The notes under the pieces were generated by a model, which was given only the letters and a program-made list of their open reading frames with translations, ran no database searches and was not told the origin of the DNA. A DNA stretch of 42,236 nt from an uncultured Alistipes sp. (GTDB lineage Bacteria > Bacteroidota > Bacteroidia > Bacteroidales > Rikenellaceae). The translations under genes and the position numbers were made by a program. The DNA lies in the NCBI GenBank assembly GCA_944321755.1, contig CALUMM010000019.1, forward strand, positions 1 through 42,236, given 5' to 3'. The first letter of the stretch is position 1; each line of letters starts with the position of its first letter. This document shows, piece after piece, positions 1 through 7,512 of the stretch.

Positions 1-1572
1 GACGAGTGGTCCGAAGCGGTGATTCTCTACCGCACGAACAACCAGTCGGCCGTGCTGGAGGACAATCTCCGGCGGCGCGGCATCCCCTACCGCATCTACA
101 AGGGTTCGTCGTTCTACGACCACAAGGAGGTGAAGGACCTGATGGCCTACATCCGGCTGGTGATCAATCCGCGCGATGACGAGGCTTTCCGGCGGATCGT
201 CAACTGCCCGGTGCGGGGGATTGGCGATACGACCGTGCAGCGGATCGCCGACCTGGCCGTGCAGCGGGGCGTCTCGATGTGGGAGGCGGTCGATGCACTG
301 ACGGCCGAACCGACGACCGACCCCGTGCAGCGGACCATCGCGCGCAAGGTCGCGGAGTTCGTGGCGATGATCCGTTCGCTGTCGCTCTCCCGCACGGACA
401 AGGGACTCTACGACTTCGGTCTGGAGGTGGCGACACGCTCGGGGCTGCTTGCCGCCTACCGGGCCGAGAATACCCCGGAGGCGGCCTCGGCGCTGGACAA
501 CATCGAGGAGTTGTTGAACTCGATGCAGGAGTTCAAGGAGCGTTGCGACGCCGAGATCCGCAACGGCGAGCGGCAGCCCGAGGAGGAGGCAACCGTCGAG
601 GAGTGGCTGCAGGGGATGATGCTGATGTCGGACATGGACAAGGACGATCCCGAAAGCAGCAACAAGGTGACGTTGATGACGGTCCACTCGGCCAAGGGCC
701 TCGAATACAAATATGTCTATATCGTGGGTCTGGAGGAGAACCTCTTTCCCTCGCAGCGGGCGGCCGAATCGCCCGACGGTATCGAGGAGGAGCGGCGTTT
801 GTTCTACGTGGCGCTGACCCGTGCGAAGGTTGCGGCGACGATCTCCTATGCCGAGATGCGTTTTCGCTGGGGCAACATGGAATTTTCGCGTCCGAGCTGC
901 TTCCTGCGGGAGATCGACCCGCGTTATGTCGAGACGGAAGTCGATCTGGGCGACGAGCGGATGCCGCGCCCGGGCGCCGAAGGCGCCTCGGCTATCGACG
1001 AGCTGCGCCGCCGTTTCGACTACCGCTTCCAGCAGAAACAGCAGACCTCGCGTTTCGGCGGTCCTGCTTCGTCGAACGGCTTCGGGGGGCGCGGCGGCGC
1101 GGCATCCGGCGGCGGTTCGGGCTCCTACGGCCGCGGCGGGAATTACGGCGGTGCTTCCGGGCCCGGCCGCGGCAGCTATGGGACTGGTGGTGCTGGTTCC
1201 GGTTCGCGCAGCGGCGGTTTCGGAATCCCTTCAGACGGCGAATCGGGCCCGGCCCGGCGTTTTCCGCGTTCTTCCCAGCCCCAGTCCCCGCAAACGTCGC
1301 CGCGCCCGACGGCTCCGGATCCGGCCCTGGTGCAGCCCCTGCGCCCCTCGACCGAAGGGATGCGGCGCCTCGGCGTGCGTCCGGCGGGCGGGAGCGGCAG
1401 CCTCTCCGCGAGTGAATACGCGGTCGGACAGCGGGTTGAACATCCGATGTTCGGTGTCGGGGTCGTGGAACGCATCGAGACCCTTGCTACGGATCATAAA
1501 TTAGTGGTGCGCTTCGACAATGCGGGCGAAAAGACCCTGTTGGCGAAGTTTGCCAAACTGACCAAGCTTTGA
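1..1572 (+). CDS. UvrD/PcrA-family ATP-dependent DNA helicase, C-terminal part (5' end outside window)
   Basis: This is the C-terminal 523 residues of a superfamily 1A 3'-5' DNA helicase of the UvrD/PcrA type, which unwinds DNA in repair and in clearing replication or transcription conflicts. The frame is open from base 1, so the gene starts upstream; the Walker A part is not in the window. Helicase motif IV (AVILYRTNNQS), motif V (TVHSAKGLEYKYVYIVGLEE) and motif VI (EEERRLFYVALTRAK) are all visible. The last 50 residues (YAVGQRVEHPMFGVGVVERI onward) match the PcrA/UvrD Tudor-like C-terminal domain, which binds RNA polymerase in characterised homologues. Between helicase core and Tudor domain (bases about 1054-1340) lies a long Gly/Ser/Arg-rich linker that looks disordered. 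A glycosyltransferase gene starts 5 bases after the stop. Family assignment is firm; UvrD versus PcrA naming is not. Confidence 0.93.
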   Translation, partial: DEWSEAVILYRTNNQSAVLEDNLRRRGIPYRIYKGSSFYDHKEVKDLMAYIRLVINPRDDEAFRRIVNCPVRGIGDTTVQRIADLAVQRGVSMWEAVDALTAEPTTDPVQRTIARKVAEFVAMIRSLSLSRTDKGLYDFGLEVATRSGLLAAYRAENTPEAASALDNIEELLNSMQEFKERCDAEIRNGERQPEEEATVEEWLQGMMLMSDMDKDDPESSNKVTLMTVHSAKGLEYKYVYIVGLEENLFPSQRAAESPDGIEEERRLFYVALTRAKVAATISYAEMRFRWGNMEFSRPSCFLREIDPRYVETEVDLGDERMPRPGAEGASAIDELRRRFDYRFQQKQQTSRFGGPASSNGFGGRGGAASGGGSGSYGRGGNYGGASGPGRGSYGTGGAGSGSRSGGFGIPSDGESGPARRFPRSSQPQSPQTSPRPTAPDPALVQPLRPSTEGMRRLGVRPAGGSGSLSASEYAVGQRVEHPMFGVGVVERIETLATDHKLVVRFDNAGEKTLLAKFAKLTKL

Positions 1573-1577
1573 CAACC

Positions 1578-2561
1578 ATGAAACCTCGGCAACCCGGAAT
1601 GAATCCCCGGGAAACGGCGTCGGCAACCCCGCTGGTCTCGGTCTGCATGACGACCTACAACCACGAAGCCTACCTGCCCCGGGCCATCGAGAGCGTACTG
1701 GCTCAGAAGACGACGTTCGGTGTGGAGCTGGTTCTGGGTGAGGATTGCAGTACGGATGCCACGCGGTCGATCTGCGAGAGCTATGCGGCACGCTATCCGG
1801 AGCGGATCCGGCTGGTGACCTCGGCGGAGAATGTCGGCTGGCGGGCCAACTACCGGCGGACGTTCGAGGCGTGCCGGGGGAAATACGTGGCCTACCTCGA
1901 CGGTGACGACTGGTGGAGTGATCCGCGGAAGCTGCAGAAACAGGCCGACGTGCTGGAGGCCGATCCGGAGTGCGGGATGTGCTATACCGCGGCCGAGCGC
2001 TTCTGGGCTGCGGAGAACCGCACGGAACCCGACTATCCGGCCCACTATACCGATTTCGACCACTTGTCCTACCGCCTGACGATCTGCAATTGCGCGACGC
2101 TGGCCCGCCGCGGGCTGATTGCCCGCTACTATGCGGAGGTGCGCCCCGAGGAGCACCCCGAGTGGCTGACCGACGATGCACCGATGTGGCTGTGGTTTTC
2201 GGTCCGGAGCCGCATTGCCTTCCTTCCGGACACGACGGCCGTGCACCGGCGGCTTTCGGACAGCGTGAGCCACAGCGGAGCCTATCAGCGGCAGATCGCC
2301 TTCAGCGATTCGATCCTCGACATCGATCTCTGGTTCGAGGCGCATTACGGGACGGGCCGCAACCGGTTCCGGCTGGAGCGGCGTCGTGCTTCCGTGGCGT
2401 GGTGGGTGCTGTCATGGAACGGCGGGGTCCGGGAGTATCTTGCGCGTTGGTGGCGGGATGTAAAGCGCTGCCCGCGGCTGCTGCTCTGCCCCGAAGGCCC
2501 CGGGCTGCTGGTCAAGAAGGTGCTGTTCCGCCGCCATAAAAACAACAGGAAGAACCGATGA
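1578..2561 (+). CDS. Family 2 glycosyltransferase
   Basis: Predicted 327-residue cytoplasmic GT-A glycosyltransferase that transfers a sugar from a nucleotide-sugar donor, probably to a surface glycan; the substrate cannot be read from sequence. The N-terminal strand and loop (PLVSVCMTTYNHEAYLPRAIESVLAQ), the acidic nucleotide-binding region (VLGEDCSTDATRSICE) and a DXD-like metal site (YVAYLDGDDWW) are typical of GT2. The C-terminal third is basic (RRHKNNRKNR at the end) with no clear membrane helix. I chose ATG 1578; a TTG in frame at 1569 would overlap the helicase stop. The stop codon overlaps the start of the following endonuclease III gene (ATGA at 2558-2561), so the two are probably translationally coupled. 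Confidence 0.88.
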   Translation: MKPRQPGMNPRETASATPLVSVCMTTYNHEAYLPRAIESVLAQKTTFGVELVLGEDCSTDATRSICESYAARYPERIRLVTSAENVGWRANYRRTFEACRGKYVAYLDGDDWWSDPRKLQKQADVLEADPECGMCYTAAERFWAAENRTEPDYPAHYTDFDHLSYRLTICNCATLARRGLIARYYAEVRPEEHPEWLTDDAPMWLWFSVRSRIAFLPDTTAVHRRLSDSVSHSGAYQRQIAFSDSILDIDLWFEAHYGTGRNRFRLERRRASVAWWVLSWNGGVREYLARWWRDVKRCPRLLLCPEGPGLLVKKVLFRRHKNNRKNR

Positions 2562-3211
2562 AAACAAAAGAGCGTTACGACGGTATTATCGCCTGGTTTT
2601 CGGAGCACATGCCCGTAGCCGAGAGCGAGTTGCACTACGAAAACCCCTATCAGTTGCTGGTGGCGGTGGCCCTCTCGGCACAGTGTACCGACAAACGGGT
2701 CAACATGACCACTCCGGCGCTGTTCGAAGCCTTCCCGACGCCGCAGGCGATGGCCGCGGCCACGGCCGAAGAGATTTACCCCTACATCCGGAGCATCTCC
2801 TACCCGAACAACAAGGCGCGGAATCTGGCCGGTATGGCGCGGATGCTCTGCGAGGAGTTCGGGGGCGAGGTTCCGAGCGATCTGGAGGCGCTGCAGCGCC
2901 TGCCGGGTGTCGGGCGCAAGACGGCCAATGTGCTGGGGGCTGTGCTGTGGCAGAAGGAGGTGATGCCGGTCGACACGCACGTCTTCCGGGTTTCGGAGCG
3001 CATCGGCCTGACGACGCGCTCGAAAACCCCGCTGCAGACCGAACTGACGCTCGAAAAGAACATCCCGAAACACCTGCTGCCCATCGCGCACCACTGGCTG
3101 ATCCTCCACGGGCGTTATGTCTGCACGGCCCGCTCCCCGAAGTGTACGGAGTGCGGGATCTCGGCGTGGTGCCGCAAGTACGCCGCCGACCACCGGCCGC
3201 CGCGATCCTGA
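2558..3211 (+). CDS. nth: Endonuclease III (DNA glycosylase/AP lyase)
   Basis: Base-excision repair enzyme of 217 residues that removes oxidised pyrimidines and nicks the abasic site by beta-elimination. The helix-hairpin-helix (LPGVGRKTA, about 115-123) carries the catalytic lysine K121, and the catalytic aspartate is D139 in VDTHV; these sit one position from K120/D138 of the E. coli enzyme. The four cysteines of the [4Fe-4S] cluster are present with canonical spacing C189-X6-C196-X2-C199-X5-C205. Length is normal. The start overlaps the upstream glycosyltransferase stop by 4 bases. A promoter for the next gene begins about 120 bases after its stop. Confidence 0.96.
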   Translation: MKTKERYDGIIAWFSEHMPVAESELHYENPYQLLVAVALSAQCTDKRVNMTTPALFEAFPTPQAMAAATAEEIYPYIRSISYPNNKARNLAGMARMLCEEFGGEVPSDLEALQRLPGVGRKTANVLGAVLWQKEVMPVDTHVFRVSERIGLTTRSKTPLQTELTLEKNIPKHLLPIAHHWLILHGRYVCTARSPKCTECGISAWCRKYAADHRPPRS

Positions 3212-3334
3212 ATTTTTCGAGAGAGAGGGGGGATGTGGCCGCCGGGGAGGGTGCCGGAGCTCCGGTGTCGGCCGCGCAACCCGGACCCGGGAATCCCGGA
3301 GGGGCCCGTCCGCAGAGACCTTGCCGGCCATCGG

Positions 3335-3365
3335 TTTGTGATCTCCCTCTTTTTTTGTATCTTTG
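3335..3365 (+). promoter_or_regulatory. Bacteroidota-type promoter for the DHH phosphoesterase gene
   Basis: A -33 element TTTG (3335-3338) and a -7 element TATCTTTG (3358-3365) are separated by 19 bases, an exact match to the Bacteroidota primary sigma factor consensus. A start of transcription near 3372 would leave only about 6 bases before ATG 3378, which favours ATG 3393 as the true start of the gene. Confidence 0.8.
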
Positions 3366-3392
3366 CCGGGTCCACCAATGCGAAGTCAGCCG

Positions 3393-4424
3393 ATGGAATT
3401 GTCGAAAGAGCATATCGCACGCCTGCGGGAACTGCTTGCCCGCCCCGCACAGCGTATCGTCATCCTCTCCCATACCAACCCCGACGGGGATGCCGTCGGA
3501 TCGTCCCTTGCCTGGGCCGAGGTGCTCCGCGGGATGGGACATGCGGTGACGTGCATCGTCCCGAACAAATACCCCTATTTCCTCGACTGGATGCCCGGCA
3601 TCGAGGAGGTCGTGGTCTTCAAGACCGATACCGAAGGGCGTGCGGCGCGTGCCGTTTCCGAGGCCGACATTCTCTTCTGCCTCGATTTCAATGCCGTTTC
3701 GCGGCTTGAAATTCTCAGCGAGACGATCGAGGCCAATACGACGGCCGTGCGGGTGCTGATCGACCACCACCTGTCGCCCGACAAGGGTTTCGACCTGGCC
3801 ATTTCGCATCCCGATTCGTCGAGCACCTGCTTCCTGGTCTACAGCATCGTCGAGGCGCTGTGCGGCACGGATGCCATCACGCGGCGCATGGCTGAACTGC
3901 TCTACGTCGGGATGATGACCGATACGGGGAACTTCGCCTTTTCGTTTCTCACGCCGGAGCTGTTCCGGGCCGTGGCGGTGCTGGTCGAGAAGGGAATCCG
4001 GATCCCCGACATCCACAACAGCGTCTACAACGCCTATACCGAAGGCCGTGCGCGGCTGTTCGGCTACGCCATCAACCGCAAGATGGAGGTGATCCAGAAC
4101 GGCACGGTGGCCTACATGTCGCTGCTGGAGAGTGAGATGCGCCGCTTCCAGTTCCAGCAGGGCGACAGCGAGGGATTCGTGAACTACGCCCTGACGATCA
4201 AGAAGGTCAAGATGTCGGCGATGTTCCTGGCCCACCGCAAGTTCATCCGCGTGTCGCTGCGTTCGCGCGGCGACGTGGACGTGAACCTCTTTGCCCGCAA
4301 ATACTTCAACGGCGGCGGCCACAAGAACGCCGCGGGCGGTAAGTCTTTCGTTTCGATGCGGGAGACCATCGACCATTACGTGCGTTCCGTTGCGGAGTTT
4401 GCGGCCGAAGGGCATCTGGGCTGA
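3393..4424 (+). CDS. nrnA: DHH/DHHA1 phosphoesterase, NrnA-type oligoribonuclease / pAp phosphatase
   Basis: Predicted 343-residue cytoplasmic phosphoesterase. Family members degrade short RNA oligonucleotides and dephosphorylate 3'-phosphoadenosine-5'-phosphate, using Mn2+. All DHH metal-binding motifs are present: HTNPDGDAVGSS (about 27-38), LDFN (D98), DHH (124-126) and MMTDTGN (D177). The C-terminal DHHA1 motif GGGHKNAAGG is also intact. Start ATG 3393 (MELSKEH) is chosen because it leaves a normal leader after the promoter at 3335-3365; ATG 3378 is possible. A LysR regulator begins 5 bases downstream and may be cotranscribed. The exact substrate (nanoRNA, pAp or cyclic dinucleotide breakdown products) cannot be decided from sequence. 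Confidence 0.9.
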   Translation: MELSKEHIARLRELLARPAQRIVILSHTNPDGDAVGSSLAWAEVLRGMGHAVTCIVPNKYPYFLDWMPGIEEVVVFKTDTEGRAARAVSEADILFCLDFNAVSRLEILSETIEANTTAVRVLIDHHLSPDKGFDLAISHPDSSSTCFLVYSIVEALCGTDAITRRMAELLYVGMMTDTGNFAFSFLTPELFRAVAVLVEKGIRIPDIHNSVYNAYTEGRARLFGYAINRKMEVIQNGTVAYMSLLESEMRRFQFQQGDSEGFVNYALTIKKVKMSAMFLAHRKFIRVSLRSRGDVDVNLFARKYFNGGGHKNAAGGKSFVSMRETIDHYVRSVAEFAAEGHLG

Positions 4425-4429
4425 GCATC

Positions 4430-5317
4430 ATGGACGATTTCCGCCTCAAGGTCTTCATCACGGCGGCGCGGACGCTGAGTTTCACGCGCACGGCCGAACA
4501 ACTCTGTATTTCGCAACCGGCGGTCAGCAAACACGTCGGCGAGCTGGAATCCCGTTACGAGGTGCAGCTTTTCACACGTCGGGGCAGCCGTCTGGAGCTG
4601 ACCGAGGCGGGGCGCACGCTGCTCGCATCGGCCGAACGGGTGGCCGACGACTACCGGCGCCTGGAGTACGAAATGAGCCTCTGCACGGGCCAGACCGAGG
4701 GCGAACTGCGTCTCGGGGCCAGTACGACCATTGCGCAGTACCTGCTGCCGCCGATTCTGGCGCGTTTTACGGCTCGTTTCCCGAAGGTGCGGGTTTCGCT
4801 GCTCTCGGGCAACAGCGAGCAGGTCGAGCAGGCGCTGGGCGACCATGCCATCGACCTGGGGCTGGTCGAGAGCGTCAGCCGCCGCCAGGGGCTTCACTAC
4901 ACGCCGTTCCGGGCCGACGAACTGGTGCTGGTGGCGCGCCCGGGCGGGAAGTACGCCCGCATGGAGTCGGTGACGCCCGAAGCGTTGTGCCGGATCCCGC
5001 TGGTGCTGCGTGAGAACGGTTCCGGAACGCTGGAGGTGATTACCGCGGCGCTGGCCGACCGTGGGATCCGCCTTTCGCAACTGAATGTCGTGCTGCGGCT
5101 CGGTTCGACGGAGGGGATCAAGGGTTTCGTGCGCCACAGCGACGCGATGGCGATCGTTTCAGCCTTCTCGGTGGTCGACGAACTGCGCAGCGGGGCCCTG
5201 CGGATCGTGGATCTGGAGGGTCTGACCCTGCTCCGGGACTTTGTCTTCGTGCACAACGAGGCGCATCCGGCGCGTCTGGTGCGTCAGTTCCTGGATTTCG
5301 TCCGGGCCGGGCTCTGA
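4430..5317 (+). CDS. LysR-family transcriptional regulator
   Basis: 295-residue LysR-type regulator. The winged helix-turn-helix lies at about residues 3-62 (FITAARTLSFTRTAEQLCIS followed by QPAVSKHVGELE), followed by a linker and a type 2 periplasmic-binding-fold effector domain from about 90 (GELRLGASTTIAQYLLPPIL...). It starts 5 bases after the DHH phosphoesterase stop. The next gene on the same strand encodes a YeiH-family protein, and a perfect dyad ATAACC-TGC-GGTTAT (5327-5341) lies between them. The pairing resembles E. coli yeiE-yeiH, where a LysR regulator also neighbours yeiH, although there the genes are divergent. It is likely the local regulator of the yeiH-type gene; the effector is unknown. 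Confidence 0.9.
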   Translation: MDDFRLKVFITAARTLSFTRTAEQLCISQPAVSKHVGELESRYEVQLFTRRGSRLELTEAGRTLLASAERVADDYRRLEYEMSLCTGQTEGELRLGASTTIAQYLLPPILARFTARFPKVRVSLLSGNSEQVEQALGDHAIDLGLVESVSRRQGLHYTPFRADELVLVARPGGKYARMESVTPEALCRIPLVLRENGSGTLEVITAALADRGIRLSQLNVVLRLGSTEGIKGFVRHSDAMAIVSAFSVVDELRSGALRIVDLEGLTLLRDFVFVHNEAHPARLVRQFLDFVRAGL

Positions 5318-5326
5318 GGTTGTGCT

Positions 5327-5341
5327 ATAACCTGCGGTTAT
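5327..5341. promoter_or_regulatory. Candidate LysR-box operator
   Basis: ATAACC-TGC-GGTTAT is a perfect 6+3+6 dyad fitting the T-N11-A rule of LysR boxes. It lies 9 bases after the LysR stop and 79 bases before the YeiH-type start. A second, partial copy (ATAACGATTTATTGTT) follows at about 5347-5362, as expected for the recognition and activation half-sites of LysR regulators. Confidence 0.55.
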
Positions 5342-5420
5342 TTCATATAACGATTTATTGTTCCGTGTTTCGGAAAAAGGTGCGATCTTTGCGGCCGGAA
5401 AAATAAAAAGTTATTCTGAT

Positions 5421-6506
5421 ATGCTGGAAAAAGGCAACCGGGCCAATACGCTCCACGGAATTCTTCTGATCGCACTCTTCTCTTTTGCAGCCTTCTACAT
5501 CGCCGAAATCCCTGTCGTCAGGCGGCTCTCGTTCAGCCCGCTGATCGTCGGCATCGTGCTGGGAATGCTCTACGCCAACAGCCTGCGCAACAAACTCCCC
5601 GAGACGTGGGTCCCGGGCATCAAGTTCTGTACGAAACAGGTGCTGCGCTGGGGCATCATCCTCTACGGCTTCAGGCTGACGCTGGCGCAGGTTGCGGCCG
5701 TGGGAATCCCGGCCGTGACGGTCGACCTGGTGATTGTGACGGTCACGATCCTGGGCGGCGTGCTGCTGGGGCGCCTGCTGAAGATCGACCGCGATACGGC
5801 GCTGATGACCTCCACGGGCAGCGCCATTTGCGGGGCTGCCGCCGTTCTGGGCGCCGAACCGGTGGTGAAGTGCGAAGGCTACAAGACGGCGATTGCCGTC
5901 TCGACGGTGGTGATCTTCGGAACGCTCTCGATGTTCCTTTACCCGGTGATGTACCGCACGGGGCTGCTCGACGGCATGACCGACACCGAGGTGGCGATCT
6001 ATACGGGCAGCACGCTCCACGAGGTGGCGCACGTCGCCGGGGCGGGCAATGCCATGGACCCGACCGATTCGCTGGGCATCGCCGCAACGGCCACCATTAC
6101 GAAGATGATCCGGGTGATGATGCTGGCTCCGGTGCTGGTGGTGATGAGCTTCGCGCTGGCCGGACGGCGCCGCCGGGAGGCTGCCGCCGTGCAAGGCGCC
6201 AAGGCCGAAAAGAGCCGGATCACGATTCCGTGGTTCGCCTTCGGGTTTATCGCGGTGATCTGCCTCAATTCGCTGCTGCAGTCGCTGCTGGGGGTGGCGA
6301 GCGTGCGGGAGATTCCGCTCAACGGTGCGATCGAATATATCGACACCTTCATGCTGACGATGGCCATGACGGCCCTGGGCACCGAGACGAGCCTCGACAA
6401 GTTCCGCCAGGCGGGTGCCAAGCCCTTCGTGCTGGCCGGACTGCTCTACGTGTGGCTGGTGGTGGGAGGTTATTTCCTGACGAAGTGGGTGGTCGGGGTG
6501 CTTTAG
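5421..6506 (+). CDS. YeiH-family (UPF0324) inner-membrane protein, putative sulfate/sulfite exporter family
   Basis: 361-residue polytopic inner-membrane protein with about ten hydrophobic segments. Family hallmarks are SFSPLIVGIVLGMLYANSLR near the N terminus, the repeat-like GSAICGAAAVLGAEPVVKC in the first half, and STLHEVAHVAGAGNAM and ATATITKMIRVMMLAPVL in the second. The family is often annotated as a putative sulfate exporter, but its substrate is not settled. ATG 5421 is chosen because the upstream in-frame extension lies over the probable promoter (GATCTTTG, 5384-5391, a one-base variant of the -7 consensus). A strong terminator follows at 6529. Confidence 0.85.
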   Translation: MLEKGNRANTLHGILLIALFSFAAFYIAEIPVVRRLSFSPLIVGIVLGMLYANSLRNKLPETWVPGIKFCTKQVLRWGIILYGFRLTLAQVAAVGIPAVTVDLVIVTVTILGGVLLGRLLKIDRDTALMTSTGSAICGAAAVLGAEPVVKCEGYKTAIAVSTVVIFGTLSMFLYPVMYRTGLLDGMTDTEVAIYTGSTLHEVAHVAGAGNAMDPTDSLGIAATATITKMIRVMMLAPVLVVMSFALAGRRRREAAAVQGAKAEKSRITIPWFAFGFIAVICLNSLLQSLLGVASVREIPLNGAIEYIDTFMLTMAMTALGTETSLDKFRQAGAKPFVLAGLLYVWLVVGGYFLTKWVVGVL

Positions 6507-6528
6507 CCCGGCGGTGCGATACGATGCA

Positions 6529-6567
6529 AACGGTCCGGCAGACGGGAGTCTGCCGGACCGTTTTTTT
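6529..6567 (+). terminator. Intrinsic terminator after the YeiH-type gene
   Basis: A perfect 15-bp stem (6529-6543 with 6548-6562) closes a GGGA loop and runs into seven T residues. It begins 22 bases after the stop codon. Confidence 0.9.
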
Positions 6568-6708
6568 GTGAAAACCGGCCTTCTGCCGACCTTCGATTTC
6601 CGCCGTCCGGACCGTCGGCTGCCCGACCATCAAGCCCTTGCCGGACTGTTCAGGCGGTCGGCCGAATCGTGAAGGCCGGGTCCTGTCCCGGAGGGCCGGG
6701 GCCGCGGT

Positions 6709-7278
6709 TTACCCGATGCACGGGAGCTCGGGACGCTCGTGCTCGGAGTAGCGCAGGACCCGTTCGCGGATGAAGTCGGCGAAGCGGCGGGCTTCGTCGT
6801 CGGAGAGCGCTCCGGGACGGCTCATCAGCACCAGCCGGTGATGCTGGAAGGGGCGCCGGAACGAGGGGTGGATGTATGTGTGGGGATTGGCGACGAATCC
6901 CAGCCGCTCGTAGAAGTGGAGCCGCCGGATCGAAATCTCGTCCTCGGGCGGGTCGATCTCCAGGATGACGCGGCGCCCTTCGCAGAAGGCCGCCAGGGCC
7001 CGGGAACCGATGTTCTGTCCGCGCAGGAGGGGCGATACGGCGAGGTGTTCGACGTAATGGAATCCGTCTCCCCGCCAATGGAAGAGGATTCCGGCGAAGC
7101 GGCCGTCGCAGCGGATGGCGTCGGCTTCGAAAAGGGGGTCTTCGAAGGCGCGGTCGTACTCCGCTTCGTTCCAGCGTTCGCAGGCGGGGAAGGCGTTTTC
7201 GTAGAGTTCCCAGGCTTCGGTCCACGCTTCGTCGAGGCGGGAGCGGAAGGGGATGAACTGGATTTTCGGTTCCGACAT
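6709..7278 (-). CDS. GNAT-family N-acetyltransferase
   Basis: 189-residue acetyltransferase of the GCN5-related fold that uses acetyl-CoA. The core is VEHLAVSPLLRGQNIGSRAL, where RGQNIGS is the pyrophosphate-binding Q/RxxGxG/A-like loop. It is followed by the usual strand (VILEIDPP) and the LHFYERLGFVANPHTYIHPS helix and loop. Acceptor substrate is unknown. Start ATG 7278 (MSEPKIQF) is preferred over an in-frame codon at 7347, because the extension is not GNAT-like and falls in the divergent intergenic region. The gene stands alone, divergent from the GH2 gene. Confidence 0.85.
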   Translation of the reverse strand: MSEPKIQFIPFRSRLDEAWTEAWELYENAFPACERWNEAEYDRAFEDPLFEADAIRCDGRFAGILFHWRGDGFHYVEHLAVSPLLRGQNIGSRALAAFCEGRRVILEIDPPEDEISIRRLHFYERLGFVANPHTYIHPSFRRPFQHHRLVLMSRPGALSDDEARRFADFIRERVLRYSEHERPELPCIG

Positions 7279-7466
7279 GTTTTTCGATTTTGCGGCAATA
7301 TACGCTAAATTTCCGAGACCGCCAATCCGGATATCGACTCCGTACAATGACCTCCGAGACCGCTTTTTTCTGAAGAATCCGAGCCAAACGTGTTCTCAAA
7401 TCCCGAAAAGAGCAAAAAGTGCTATCTCTTGATGAAAAAGTTTTATCGTTTTTTGCGGTTTCGTTG

Positions 7467-7474
7467 TAAGTTTG
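7467..7474 (+). promoter_or_regulatory. Probable -7 promoter element of the GH2 gene
   Basis: TAAGTTTG matches the Bacteroidota -7 consensus TAnnTTTG and lies 38 bases before ATG 7513. A convincing TTTG -33 element at the ideal distance is not seen; only a T-rich stretch occurs at 7441-7444. The divergent stretch 7279-7512 holds nothing else I can identify. Confidence 0.5.
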
Positions 7475-7512
7475 TATGAAAATAAACTATTCAACGAAAC
7501 CTTAGAAACGAC

